The translations under genes were made by a program, and so were the position numbers. A stretch of DNA of 64,000 nucleotides from Anaerolinea thermolimosa (GTDB lineage: Bacteria > Chloroflexota > Anaerolineae > Anaerolineales > Anaerolineaceae), in the NCBI RefSeq assembly GCF_001050195.2, contig NZ_DF967965.1, positions 1,209,032 through 1,273,031 of the forward strand, written 5' to 3'. How positions within the stretch are numbered: position 1 is the stretch's first letter; each line of letters opens with the position of its first letter. Under the pieces are notes generated by a model. The model was not told the origin of the DNA. It made no database searches and worked only from the letters and a program-made list of their open reading frames with translations. Below, in pieces: positions 9,301 through 18,424 of the stretch.

Positions 9301-11336
9301 TCGACATCAAAGAGGAGCATCACACCGCGGTTAATTTCGGCGGGTTTCACGCCATTGATGACCGCTGCAAGCATTTCCTGGAAGTCATTGGAAATGGCCA
9401 GCCGGTTGCTCGCGTTGTAGAGGCTTTCTGTTTCGTCCAGGTTGGCGCGCAGCTGGGCAAGCAGGTTTTCGCGGATGTAGGTGTTGGCAATGGCGTCAGC
9501 GGCCACGCGCAGCAGGTTGATTTCATCTCTTTGCCATTGACGCTGCTGGTCGATTTGCTCAAAGAGTAGTAAGTCTGGAGTGGTAGAGCTTCCTGAGATG
9601 GAGAGAATGAGGACGGATTGGATATTTTGGGAGGAGAAGAAGTGCTGTGCGTTTTCCGCCTGATCGGAAGATAGCGGAAGAGCCCAGCCATCGATGCGAA
9701 GGTTGGGTATGAGGGAACTGAATACTTCGTGGTTGATCTGATGGATCTTGCTTCGGTCGAACAAATAAGCGACCAGGGGGGAGGTCCAATCTTCACCCAA
9801 TTGCCAGCTCTGTGAGCTCTCTTCATAATGAAGCAGGTAAACCCGATTGGCCTGCGATGCCTGTCCCAGGTATCGCAGTACATCTCCAAGAGCCTGGGTG
9901 CCTAACTCTGAAAGGGTGGCCACCGCGCGGGCAACGCCAGCCTGGTAACGCTCGCGGTTCTCAATGGCTTTCAGGGCTTCCTGCATTTGTTGGAAGAGAT
10001 TGGCATTTTCGAGGGCTGTGGCGGCCTGTGCAGCAGCGGTTGATAACAACTCAAGGTGAACTTCATCAAATTGAGGGGCATTTTCCTGGTCAAAATCTTG
10101 AATCACCAGTGCACCACTTTGATGAGCCCCCATGGAGATGGGAATACCAATCAGAGAAGCAGGTACCCGATTCTCGACAGTGATTCCAAGCTCTGCCAGC
10201 CGCTGCCCGGCCTGGTGTGTGATCAACAGAGGGGAGCGGGAAGCCATAAGATATTCTGGAAGCCCATTCGCGGCAGGACGGCTTGCGACCTGCCGATTGA
10301 TGCCATACTCACGATAGACCGGAAAACTTAGTTGATGGGTGTTGTGGTCCAGAATGCAAATATAGAGGTTGCGGTCGTCGAGTACCTGCCCGGCCATTTC
10401 AGCCAGGGTGTTAAAAATGGCATCCCGTGAGGTGAGACCGGTGAGGCGCTGACCGATCTGGTTAAGCATCGCGAGGTCGCGGTTGCGATGAAGAATGACT
10501 TCTTCAGCGCGCATACGTTCGGCGAGTTCCTGCTGGGCGGCCTGGTAAAGACGGGCATTTTCCAGCGCCAGGCTGAGCTGGGTGGCCACGTCCATCACCA
10601 TTTGCTGTTCGTCTTCGCTCCAGGTGCGTCTTTCAGCCTCATCTACGACTTCAATGAGCATATCACCCATATCGGTAACATTCACTGGCACGGCAATTGT
10701 TGCGGGGTGGTCTTCTCTGCCGTGAATGACTTTCATCTGTCGTTCTTTGAGACTGAGCTTTCCGGCAGGTGTTCGCGGCGCGAAAGCAGAAGACAGGGCA
10801 TTCTGCCTGCTATGAGTTCCACTGGATGGCCGGGAACGAATGGGAAGGGTGGCAGGTGAGGGAATGGATGATGCAGTTGCTCTTTCTGGTGAGGATGGAG
10901 AACGAAGTGTTCGCTTTTCAGATTGAGTTTCCTGGATGAGCTGGATGATGCCACGCCATGCTTCGCTTTCACCATTCACAGGCGCATGGAGAATGACGAA
11001 GCGGGCTTTTCTCCAATTACCGGAGGCATCGCGGATGGAGATTTCCGATTCAGAAGGGAATTCTTTTGCCTGGAATAAACGCTTTACGGCTTCTATCGAG
11101 GATGGATCGAGCATGAATTCATCTGCCGGTTGGTGGATCCAATCCTGTGGAGAAAACCCCAGACTCGCAATTTCAGCAGAACAAGAAAGATAGCGAAGGT
11201 TCTGGTCTGCGGTCCAGTGCCACCCTGATGGCGAGGTGACATCCTGAGAGCTGGCCCCCGGCGCAGGAGTATCCACGACCTCATTCAGGTTTGAGAAGAG
11301 AGAATTAAGCCGGTTGTGAAATTGTTTCTTGGACAT
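6384..11336 (-). CDS. Multi-GAF hybrid histidine kinase with two receivers
   Basis: 1650 residues, no membrane segment. Order: PAS-like region (about 38-135), low-complexity Ser/Pro linker, the C-terminal half of a GAF domain (about 195-265), about five GAF or GAF-like domains (300-445, 470-625, 640-800, 815-970, 990-1140), HisKA with His1166 in NMSHELRTPL, HATPase_c with LSNAAKF, DTGPGIA and GTGLGLSI, then receivers with Asp1451 (TLDIMMPEMDG) and Asp1572 (ILDLFMPGLNG). It is the only kinase in the operon and should be the hub that takes up signals from the four output-less receptors. The start overlaps the ParA gene by 32 bases; AGGAGATC ten bases upstream supports that start. Partners among the stand-alone receivers are inferred from context. 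Confidence 0.93.
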   Translation of the reverse strand: MSKKQFHNRLNSLFSNLNEVVDTPAPGASSQDVTSPSGWHWTADQNLRYLSCSAEIASLGFSPQDWIHQPADEFMLDPSSIEAVKRLFQAKEFPSESEISIRDASGNWRKARFVILHAPVNGESEAWRGIIQLIQETQSEKRTLRSPSSPERATASSIPSPATLPIRSRPSSGTHSRQNALSSAFAPRTPAGKLSLKERQMKVIHGREDHPATIAVPVNVTDMGDMLIEVVDEAERRTWSEDEQQMVMDVATQLSLALENARLYQAAQQELAERMRAEEVILHRNRDLAMLNQIGQRLTGLTSRDAIFNTLAEMAGQVLDDRNLYICILDHNTHQLSFPVYREYGINRQVASRPAANGLPEYLMASRSPLLITHQAGQRLAELGITVENRVPASLIGIPISMGAHQSGALVIQDFDQENAPQFDEVHLELLSTAAAQAATALENANLFQQMQEALKAIENRERYQAGVARAVATLSELGTQALGDVLRYLGQASQANRVYLLHYEESSQSWQLGEDWTSPLVAYLFDRSKIHQINHEVFSSLIPNLRIDGWALPLSSDQAENAQHFFSSQNIQSVLILSISGSSTTPDLLLFEQIDQQRQWQRDEINLLRVAADAIANTYIRENLLAQLRANLDETESLYNASNRLAISNDFQEMLAAVINGVKPAEINRGVMLLFDVDAYNKVSRISVQANWYSGHGTPPPPVGVELPRPIYDKPLQNSSQAFYEDIREALMDEAMRQELLRQNVTSLCILPMISGKRQIGALLLEGERRHIFTNREKRLLPPLVDQLTIAVENLRLFEQTQTALAETALLYNITSGIAQAQEPEDMVSLVVNNVLPRGADCCFLFLADLNEDGEMTGVEVSGFYDSMGKLDLKGTRFDIQELPVIRILPEEGLAVSNLEDPVIDRATRLTLERHHIQSACFVPMRTGGRSIGALAATARASLNFDPADVRLFRTVANGVAVAVEKQRLLREAQRRALELQTASEIARDTTSTLAQDVLLSRMVNLLVQRFGFYHTSIYLVDPQSQFAVIREATEPAGTELKRRGHKVAIGSRSVIGTVVASGQPLILNDVASSDLFVPNSLLLQTRAEIGLPLKVGDRIIGALDIHATSTNAFSKDDVFVLGILADQIAIAIENARAYELSQKAIEDMREVDRVKSQFLANMSHELRTPLNSIIGFSRVILKGIDGPINELQTQDLTAIYNSGQHLLMLINDILDLSKIEAGKMELSFSDVNLLDLINSAMSTAVGLVKDKPIKLLTNLPDSLPLVRADAIRVRQVLINFLSNAAKFTEEGSITVEACQQLSPDGKPEVMVTVTDTGPGIAPEDQSKLFLPFSQVDDSPTRKTGGTGLGLSICRSLIELHGGRIGLLSSEVGKGSTFFFTLPLPVTESAPTASPLSEGYTVLAIDDDLQVIHLYERYLQPQGYQIIPHTNPRTAVERAKEVKPFAITLDIMMPEMDGWQVMKALKNDPETRNIPIVVCSILEEEEKGFNLGAADYLVKPFLSEDLLNALNRLNFTGEIKNILVIDDDSEDLRLVQKMIEANDRFHVQLAQGGEAGWESIQQNVPDAIILDLFMPGLNGFDLLARLRSAELYQNIPVIILTGADLTPEQHKELEDFGHGLYSKGFLREKELLNTLESALRQFRSNRKVS

Positions 11337-12087
11337 AGGCTTTGATCTCCTGTGCCAGGGCGCGGTATTGAAAAGCGGAACGAGTTTTCGGTGCGTGGAT
11401 CAGCACCGGCACACCAGCAATAGCACTTTCACGCAGGCGGGTATCAACTTCGATGACGGTATCTAATACACCGTTGCCAAAGGTGGTGCGGAGCTGCTCA
11501 CTTAAAGTGCGATGGATGCGGTTGCGACGGTCGAAGAGGGTTAAAAGGAGCCGGTAAGTCAGGTTCGGGTTGCCATTAAGGCGAACTTTTCGGATCAGGG
11601 TCATCATATTTCGGAGGGCATGGATGGAAAAGAACTCAGCCTGAGTGGGCATGATTAACAGATTAGCCGCGGTTAGAGCGTTGGTGGTAATAGCACCCAG
11701 AAAAGGCGGACAATCCATCAGAATAAAATCATATCTGGAACTGATCGGTTGCAGAGCGTTGCGTAAAATAACTTCATACCCGGACCGGATTGGGAGGAAG
11801 CGTTCGGCCAGACCCAGGCTGGAAGAAGCTGGAATCAGGTCCAGGCCAGGGACAGCAGTTTTCAGCACCAGATTCTGACCGGGTTTATCTTCCAACAGCA
11901 TACTCGCTGAAGTTCGATGTCCATTTTCTGATTGAAGTGCCAAAGCCATGGTGAGGTTGGCCTGGGCATCCAGATCGATGGCCAATACACTCGAACCAGC
12001 TTCGGCCAGAGCAGCCCCGAGAGACAGGGTGGTTGTGGTTTTTGCTACGCCGCCTTTTTCATTGGCAATCGCAATTATGCAGCTCAT
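11305..12087 (-). CDS. ParA/Soj family ATPase in sensory operon
   Basis: 260-residue P-loop ATPase with the deviant Walker A box KGGVAKTTT (signature Lys11, catalytic Lys16), the DLDAQANLT A' box and FILMDCPP as Walker B, all typical of ParA/Soj. There is no N-terminal HTH, so it is the chromosomal short form. No parB-like gene or replication gene is nearby; it lies between receptor genes and the hybrid kinase. ParA homologues are known to position chemosensory clusters in other bacteria (PpfA with TlpT in Rhodobacter sphaeroides, ParC in Vibrio), so a role in placing or segregating this sensor array is plausible. Chromosome partitioning is the alternative. The start follows the upstream gene by 24 bases. 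Confidence 0.9.
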   Translation of the reverse strand: MSCIIAIANEKGGVAKTTTTLSLGAALAEAGSSVLAIDLDAQANLTMALALQSENGHRTSASMLLEDKPGQNLVLKTAVPGLDLIPASSSLGLAERFLPIRSGYEVILRNALQPISSRYDFILMDCPPFLGAITTNALTAANLLIMPTQAEFFSIHALRNMMTLIRKVRLNGNPNLTYRLLLTLFDRRNRIHRTLSEQLRTTFGNGVLDTVIEVDTRLRESAIAGVPVLIHAPKTRSAFQYRALAQEIKAYVQETISQPA

Positions 12088-12111
12088 TTCAATCCCTCCG
12101 AAGCGGTTGAA

Positions 12112-15015
12112 TCAAAGTTCGTCTTTTCCATGAGGTCCGCGGCCGTTTCCATCATCGGAAACCGGTTGATCGGCATTGCGAATGTAAATTTGTGTATGAG
12201 TTGCCCCCAGAGCTTTCTGTAATTCGGTCGCAGCGATTTCCAGCATTTCCTGAGGATCGTTGGTGGCACGAATTTTACCGGTGATTTCGAGAACTTTCTT
12301 TTCCCGCTCAGCACGTTGAACGGTCCTTTCCAGTAAGCGTGCCGCTTCAAGTGCAATACCTACCTGCTGGGCAACTTCTCTGACTGCCTGCAATTCATCG
12401 TCCGACCAGGATTGACGTTCAGCAGTATCTTCAACGCGAATGGCTCCGATTACCTCTCCACGTACCGAAATGGGCACTGCCAGAATAGTACGCGTGGTTT
12501 GATCGGGCAGTTGCTCTTTGAGCACCAGAGGTTCATCGCTATTCAGGGCCAGAGTCTGAGGAAGGGGTTCGGATTCAGCAGGGATGAGCCCCTGAGGCGT
12601 ATATTGATAAGCGCGGATTTTTTGACGGGTCAGATGGGTTTCCCATTCCTGGCGTAAGTACTGACGGTGAATGTTCTCGGCTTCGGCCAGAGCCCGCGCG
12701 GTGTCGGTATAGAGACGGTTGTTATAGATGGCAACTGCAATCTGGTCTGCCAGGGTAGCAAAGAGTTCTACATCTTCTTGCGAAAAGGCGTCAGGTTCGA
12801 TACTCTGAATATCAAGCGCACCAATCACTTCATCGTTTACCTTCAATGGAAGAGCCATTTCGGAACGGGTTAATGGAAGATCAGGGTTATCGAAAAATAC
12901 TGAGTCTTCACCTACATCGGTGGCAATTCTGGGATTACCAGTGCCGGTCACATATCCTACGATACCGGTTTTACCCACTCCTAAACGGTGGTGGCGGGCA
13001 AGCATTCGCTGCCCTCCTTCTGAATTGGCCGCCCGCAACACGGCAAATTCTCTGGCGTCATCTAACAAGAAAATCCCGACGTGGTAGAAACCAAAACGTT
13101 CACTGATGAGTTGGGTGATTGAGTTGAGTAAGGGCTGGAGTTCCTGTGAAGTGACGATACTGCGCGCTACTTCTGCTACGGTTTGAAGCTGACGAGAGCG
13201 GTACATCAGGGCTTCATTACGCCGGGTGATTTCCTGGGTACGTTCGGCCACACGATTCTCAAGGTCGGTGATGAAAGCCCGGAGCTGATCAGCCATCTGG
13301 TTAAAAGCTCTACCCAGGGTACCAAATTCATCGGCGCCGAGAATGTTTGTGCGGGTTTCCAGATCACCCTGAGAAATTTTCTGCGCAGTACGGGTGAGGC
13401 TGGTAATGGGCGCGCTCAGGTAATTGGAAACACCGACAGAAATGAAACCCACTAAGAGAGATAGAATAGTGGCAACGAGTGTAGCCACACGAATGTGAGG
13501 ATCTCGGATGGTAGCATCATTAAAGTCTGCCTGAATGTATACCACCTTCCAGGGTTTTTCTGTCATTGAGGCAACGCCACCGATTTCACCCCATGGGTCA
13601 GGCTCACTTTCTGGATCCAGGTTGCCTTCAAAAGAAAAGGTGGGGTCGGGGTTTTGAAGTGCCTGAGCGAGAACCACCTGGCCGGTTCCCTGGATGGCGC
13701 TCTGGCGGTTGGGTAATCGGTTTTCTGCGATGAGCGTTTCGATTTGGGCGGCCTGCAGGCCGGTGACCGTTGTGTAAACCAGATTAGGGGTAAAAGTATC
13801 GGCCAGGCGAATGGTATAGTCGTCGAAAAGCATGGCGTGCGAGCGAATACCCAGCAGGCCAGAATAAGTTTCAAGAATGCGTTGAAAGATCAACGCATTG
13901 AACCGAACCCGATACACTCCAACGATCTGGTTTTTGGTATTTCTAACCGGTGCACTAATATAAATAAAAGTTCCTCCCGCTGGATCAAAGACAACATCTG
14001 AGACGTAAGCCCGGCCATTCTTCATAGGCACGTTGAAATACGGCTGGTCAGATTCGAGGCGGCCTTCATTGGCATCGGTTGTGTCAATAAGGTTTTTACC
14101 GTCGGTGTCCAGCAAAGCATAGGAGGTTAAGTAAATGCGTTCGTTGCTCTCACTATTGAGGAGGGTCTTAAACACCGAGCGTACTTCGCTTTCAAGACGA
14201 GTATCAATGCGGCCATGAGTATAGATGTTAAGGAAGTTTACAATTGGGGTAAGTTGAGCTTCCTGTTGTACCGCACGGAGGTTGGATCTCAGGAAGTGAT
14301 CAATATAATCGGCTACCTGTTCGGCTGAAGAGACCACATTGGCCCGGATGGATTGCCGTTGTTGCTGAATTGAAAGCTGGGTTAATACGATGGTCGCCAC
14401 CGACAAAGATGTGATCGCAATTGTGATAAATGCGGTGGTGAGCCGTAATTGCATGGTGGAAGCAATTAAATTGAACAGAATGAGGATAGTATAGATTCCG
14501 AGGAGTAAGATGAATAATGCTAATAGAATAGAATTGACGACAGGGATTTCAATGGAAATAAACGGTGAATAAACTCCTCCCAGAGAGATCAGTGCTGAAG
14601 TGGCAAGGCCAGCAAGAATGACGGAAGAGTTTTGGTGGTATTCACGGGTGATAGAAGAGAAGAGAAGGATGTAGATGAGATAAATGAGTGCTGAGGTAAG
14701 CCCGGTGTTTTTAATGAACATGGCCTGGGCCAGGAAGCCCAATCCAAGTAAAGCGCCCTCCCACCATAAATGCGTAATGGAAAATCGATTACGACGGATT
14801 TGTTCCAGCCCGTAAAGACCGGTTCCAAAGGCTCCCAAGAACATGAGCGCCGGTAAGAGAACTTGCCATTGCCTGGTATTCAGGACCAGAAAAAGGTATC
14901 CACCAAGTACAAGCAAAGAAACAGCAGATACCACTGCCAGGGTTACCTGGATGGGCCTTGAGGGTTGATAGCGATGGCTCTCTTTTGTGGCCGGAATAGA
15001 TGTGGTTTGGCTCAT
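12112..15015 (-). CDS. Membrane receptor: multi-TM, Cache-like, HAMP, GAF
   Basis: 967 residues. About six N-terminal membrane helices (20-185), another near 191-215, a large periplasmic or extracellular double-Cache-like sensor domain (about 216-505), a helix near 511-530, HAMP (about 532-585), a coiled coil, one full GAF domain (about 620-770), the C-terminal half of a GAF domain (about 845-895) after a QEW-containing helix, and a tail with EITGKIR and a short disordered Gly/Asp end. There is no kinase, cyclase, GGDEF or MCP domain. A TTG overlapping the previous stop is in frame eight codons upstream, but GGAGG lies just before the ATG used here, giving a 20-base gap. Ligand unknown. Confidence 0.88.
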   Translation of the reverse strand: MSQTTSIPATKESHRYQPSRPIQVTLAVVSAVSLLVLGGYLFLVLNTRQWQVLLPALMFLGAFGTGLYGLEQIRRNRFSITHLWWEGALLGLGFLAQAMFIKNTGLTSALIYLIYILLFSSITREYHQNSSVILAGLATSALISLGGVYSPFISIEIPVVNSILLALFILLLGIYTILILFNLIASTMQLRLTTAFITIAITSLSVATIVLTQLSIQQQRQSIRANVVSSAEQVADYIDHFLRSNLRAVQQEAQLTPIVNFLNIYTHGRIDTRLESEVRSVFKTLLNSESNERIYLTSYALLDTDGKNLIDTTDANEGRLESDQPYFNVPMKNGRAYVSDVVFDPAGGTFIYISAPVRNTKNQIVGVYRVRFNALIFQRILETYSGLLGIRSHAMLFDDYTIRLADTFTPNLVYTTVTGLQAAQIETLIAENRLPNRQSAIQGTGQVVLAQALQNPDPTFSFEGNLDPESEPDPWGEIGGVASMTEKPWKVVYIQADFNDATIRDPHIRVATLVATILSLLVGFISVGVSNYLSAPITSLTRTAQKISQGDLETRTNILGADEFGTLGRAFNQMADQLRAFITDLENRVAERTQEITRRNEALMYRSRQLQTVAEVARSIVTSQELQPLLNSITQLISERFGFYHVGIFLLDDAREFAVLRAANSEGGQRMLARHHRLGVGKTGIVGYVTGTGNPRIATDVGEDSVFFDNPDLPLTRSEMALPLKVNDEVIGALDIQSIEPDAFSQEDVELFATLADQIAVAIYNNRLYTDTARALAEAENIHRQYLRQEWETHLTRQKIRAYQYTPQGLIPAESEPLPQTLALNSDEPLVLKEQLPDQTTRTILAVPISVRGEVIGAIRVEDTAERQSWSDDELQAVREVAQQVGIALEAARLLERTVQRAEREKKVLEITGKIRATNDPQEMLEIAATELQKALGATHTQIYIRNADQPVSDDGNGRGPHGKDEL

Positions 15016-15035
15016 GAAACCTCCAGCATATAACC

Positions 15036-16751
15036 TCAAGTGGACCGATTTCCACCAGGTGTTAATTGCACCAGGACTTCAGACACGCCCAGCGAATTTC
15101 CTAATTCACTGGCTGTAATTTTGAGAATCGATTCGATATCTGTTGCGCTGCGTACCTTCGAAGCAATTTCCCCGACCATGCGTTCGCGCTCAGCACGGGC
15201 CTGAATTTCCTCGACCAGGCGCACGTTATCCAGAGAAAGGGCCATCCTCTCAACAGCCTGTTCCAGCAGATTCACCATTTCAGGGCTTACCTGACGGGTA
15301 CCAAATTTCACCTGAACCAGCCCAATGACCTGCCCTCTGAGCTTGATGGGCAATGCCAGTTGCGAGGCATCTTCATGGGCGGTCGAGGTGGGAGCATCTT
15401 TTTTCCAAAGCACTCTGGTAAATTCTCCCGGGTTCGCCTGGAATGGCTCGACCCTGGCGTTGTGATAACGGAAAGCAAAACGGCGGTTGCTATTGCGCAA
15501 ATGTTGTTGCCAGGACTGGCGGGTAGATTGACGGGTGCGTTCCTGAACCTCTTCCAGGGTCTGACGCATTTGGGTGAAGATGCGGCTTTTTTCCAGCGCC
15601 CCTGCAAGTTGGTCTGCAATCGTTTGTAGAATTTCAACATCATCGGCAGAGAAAGCATTCTCGTGGTCACTTTGCACATCGAGGACGCCAATGACCTGGC
15701 CGTTCATTTTCATCGGGATGCCCATTTCTGAGCAGGTGTTGGGAAGGTAAGGATTTTTATAATGAGCCGGGTCTTCCTCAACGTTTCCACTGATACGAGG
15801 TTCTCCTTTGCTCATGACATATCCCACAATACCCACTTCCCCGATTTTCAGGCTGTGGTGGCGCTCAAGCATGATCTTTCCGGCTTCACCGCTACCGGCA
15901 TGGAGAACCGCATATTCTCTGGTTTCATCAGGCAGGAAAATAGCCACATAGTAAAACAGAAATTGTTTTTGAATGGTATCTACAGCAGTTTGTAGCAGAG
16001 AGGATGGTTCAGTTTCGGAGACAATTTTCGTGGCGACCAGCCCAATGGCTTCCAGAAGGGCATTTTTATGAGCCATTTCTTCCAGGCGTAATCTGAACTG
16101 GCGTTCGGACTGGTTGCGTGCTTGTTCCATGAGTTGGGCGGAATGCCGTAATTCCTGGATTACCCGGGAGAATTCCCACGAAAACTGGTGGATACTGATC
16201 AGAAGATAATAACCGCAGAGGAAAAGAGAAAAGACGAGAGAAACCCAGGCAGCCAGGTCAGTCCTTGGCGCGAACCATTGGGATAACCAGGGGATCGCCG
16301 CGATAAAAGCACCCCATCCGGCGGTTCCGGTAGCCACGCCGGCGATTAACAGAATGATTGCTCCGGTCCTGAGACCAAAAAAGGCGGTTGCTAACCCGAT
16401 CACAGAAAGAAGGAAGAGAGCGCCTGTTCCCTGTAAGCCCCTTGATAGAAGTTCAGAGAGTGAGAATGTAGCCAGTATGGCGATCAGGACAATGGCGCGG
16501 AACTGGAAGGATAAGCGTCGGTTGACCGTGAAGAAGAGAGCACCTGCTAAACCAGCCCAAATAAGAGCCTGCAAACCAGGGTCGATATTCCAGGAAATGG
16601 AATACCCCCACACCAGGTAGGCGCTCAGACCGGCAAAGAATGTAGCCATCCAGGCTTTTTGAAGAACTACCTCGCGTTGAAGATGCAGATCATCTCGGTC
16701 TCGCAGGTGATCGGGGATGGTTTCAGGATTGATCGAATGCAAAAAGCTCAT
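15036..16751 (-). CDS. Membrane GAF receptor without output domain (A)
   Basis: 571 residues. About six hydrophobic helices between 33 and 190 form a membrane anchor or sensor, followed by a coiled coil (about 195-235), a full GAF domain (about 235-395), a basic/aromatic helix containing RQSWQQHL, the second half of a GAF domain (about 465-515) and a tail with EIASKVRSATD that resembles the start of another GAF domain. No catalytic output is present. AGGAG lies ten bases before the ATG, and the start overlaps the previous stop as ATGA, so translation is coupled. It is closely related in plan to the next receptor upstream and probably arose by duplication. Confidence 0.87.
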   Translation of the reverse strand: MSFLHSINPETIPDHLRDRDDLHLQREVVLQKAWMATFFAGLSAYLVWGYSISWNIDPGLQALIWAGLAGALFFTVNRRLSFQFRAIVLIAILATFSLSELLSRGLQGTGALFLLSVIGLATAFFGLRTGAIILLIAGVATGTAGWGAFIAAIPWLSQWFAPRTDLAAWVSLVFSLFLCGYYLLISIHQFSWEFSRVIQELRHSAQLMEQARNQSERQFRLRLEEMAHKNALLEAIGLVATKIVSETEPSSLLQTAVDTIQKQFLFYYVAIFLPDETREYAVLHAGSGEAGKIMLERHHSLKIGEVGIVGYVMSKGEPRISGNVEEDPAHYKNPYLPNTCSEMGIPMKMNGQVIGVLDVQSDHENAFSADDVEILQTIADQLAGALEKSRIFTQMRQTLEEVQERTRQSTRQSWQQHLRNSNRRFAFRYHNARVEPFQANPGEFTRVLWKKDAPTSTAHEDASQLALPIKLRGQVIGLVQVKFGTRQVSPEMVNLLEQAVERMALSLDNVRLVEEIQARAERERMVGEIASKVRSATDIESILKITASELGNSLGVSEVLVQLTPGGNRST

Positions 16752-18424
16752 CCGGCCCGCTCCTTTCCGGTAAATGCGGCGTCTTCATTCAATTCTTCTG
16801 GAGAAAGTAGTTGTATGGATACCTCGGCCACATTGGGGAGGCTTCCGAGTTGTTGTACGGCCGACTTTAATATGCCTTCCAGGCTGGCTGAGCGGTAGAG
16901 TTCAGCGGACATGTCGTTCAGTTTCCGTTCCTGGTAGACGCGCCATTCTGACTCCTGAACGAGGCGGGCATTTTCAAGAGCCACAGCGGTTTGAGTTGCG
17001 ACCGACTCCAGGAAGGTTTGATCCTCTGGCGTCAGTTCTTCCTCATCCATCTCAAGCACCATTTCGCCGATGAGCTGGTTACGCAGCAGGAGAGGAACCT
17101 TGACGGTCTTTCCATTGCCAGTGGTTGAGCTTCCTCCAGCTCCCTGGTATTCAAAGGCCAGTTTCTCGGATTCGTAAATTTGAGACCAGGCTTTTTGCAC
17201 GTAGTTACGGTTCAGAAGGTTGATTTCTTCCAGGTTGCGGCTCAATTCGGCAAACAGGTTGGCGTTTTCGAGTGCTACCCCCAGACTGTCAGCGATACCC
17301 TGAAGTACGAGAATGTCGTCCTGGTCAAATGCGTTGGGTTCCACTGATTGGAAGGTCATGGCTCCGAGTACTTCAGTGTGATAAAGGATAGGAATGGCCA
17401 CTTCGGAGCGGGTTCTGGGAAGATAAGGGTTGCTGAAGCGGACGGCTTCTTCACCAACATCCAGGGCAATTCTCGGCTGGCGATTAGCAATACACCAACC
17501 GATCATGGAATTGCCTCCCACGGCGAGCCGATGCCCTTGCTCCAGCATGATACGGCCTGCTTCACCTGTGCCAGCCTTAAGCACGGCAAACCTGCCAGAG
17601 GGGTCGAGAATGAAAATGCCGACATAATAAAAGTCGAAACGTTCGCGGATCAGGTCTACGATCTGTGAAAGCAGAGAATGAGCATCTCGCAACCGGCTAA
17701 TGGTGCGGGTAATTTCAGCGGCAGTACGCATTTGTATGAGGCGCCGTTGAATATCCAGTGTGCGCGCCTGGATCGTCTCTTCCAGCAGGCCGCGTTGTTT
17801 TTCTAGCGTGGTCACAAGGTTTTCATTTTCTCGCAGACCTTCCTGCAACCCGTTAACCAGGGTGCCAATTGCATAAGCCAGGGTACTCGCAAAAAGGGTG
17901 TATAAAAACAGTCCATTGGCCCAATGAGGGCTGCGGAGATAAAGGTCATAATCCGGTAAAATTTTAGGATTAAGCGTGACCAGAAGATGGATGATTACAA
18001 TGGATAAAAAGCCAAAGCCGACCGTATAGAGCCCGGGAATGAAACCAAGCAGGAGGGTTGTGAGGGCGCTGGCGGTGGTGATGTAAAAACGAAATTCACC
18101 GGGCAGACTGCTATCGAAAAACTGTAGAAATCCAAGCAAATAAACGATGGCAATGATCAATCCCGAACGTACAGTTTGCGGCCATTTACGATTCAGGGTT
18201 GCCAAGAAGAGGGTCAGGAAAAACAGGATGTAAGTAAGAGCAAAGTACCATTTTCCATCGAGATATTCTGTGCGCCCGGCGAGGATGATCAAAGGGATCG
18301 AAGCCACCAGCATGGAAATGAGGATCGATTGCAGAATGCGCTCACGGTTGACGATCAGGCTTCCCTTAGACGCAACCTCTGGTGGAATGTAGGTTGGGAG
18401 CAGTTTTCGCAAGAATTGGATCAT
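16748..18424 (-). CDS. Membrane GAF receptor without output domain (B)
   Basis: 558 residues with the same plan as the 571-residue receptor encoded just downstream: about six membrane helices (30-190), a coiled coil, a full GAF domain (about 230-395, with RFDFYYVGIF and RTRSEVAIP), a helix with YVQKAWSQ, a GAF second half (about 440-490, VPLLLRNQLIG) and a tail that aligns with the other receptor tails but is the most diverged (ELYRSASLEGILK). No kinase or cyclase domain. AAGGAG precedes the ATG by six bases and the start overlaps the upstream stop as ATGA. The function is inferred as signal input to the hybrid kinase of the same operon. Confidence 0.87.
   Translation of the reverse strand: MIQFLRKLLPTYIPPEVASKGSLIVNRERILQSILISMLVASIPLIILAGRTEYLDGKWYFALTYILFFLTLFLATLNRKWPQTVRSGLIIAIVYLLGFLQFFDSSLPGEFRFYITTASALTTLLLGFIPGLYTVGFGFLSIVIIHLLVTLNPKILPDYDLYLRSPHWANGLFLYTLFASTLAYAIGTLVNGLQEGLRENENLVTTLEKQRGLLEETIQARTLDIQRRLIQMRTAAEITRTISRLRDAHSLLSQIVDLIRERFDFYYVGIFILDPSGRFAVLKAGTGEAGRIMLEQGHRLAVGGNSMIGWCIANRQPRIALDVGEEAVRFSNPYLPRTRSEVAIPILYHTEVLGAMTFQSVEPNAFDQDDILVLQGIADSLGVALENANLFAELSRNLEEINLLNRNYVQKAWSQIYESEKLAFEYQGAGGSSTTGNGKTVKVPLLLRNQLIGEMVLEMDEEELTPEDQTFLESVATQTAVALENARLVQESEWRVYQERKLNDMSAELYRSASLEGILKSAVQQLGSLPNVAEVSIQLLSPEELNEDAAFTGKERAG

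Noticed and set aside
15013..15039. TTG start giving a TTGA overlap between receptor genes
   Set aside because: An ATG eight codons later has GGAGG directly upstream, while the TTG has no ribosome site.
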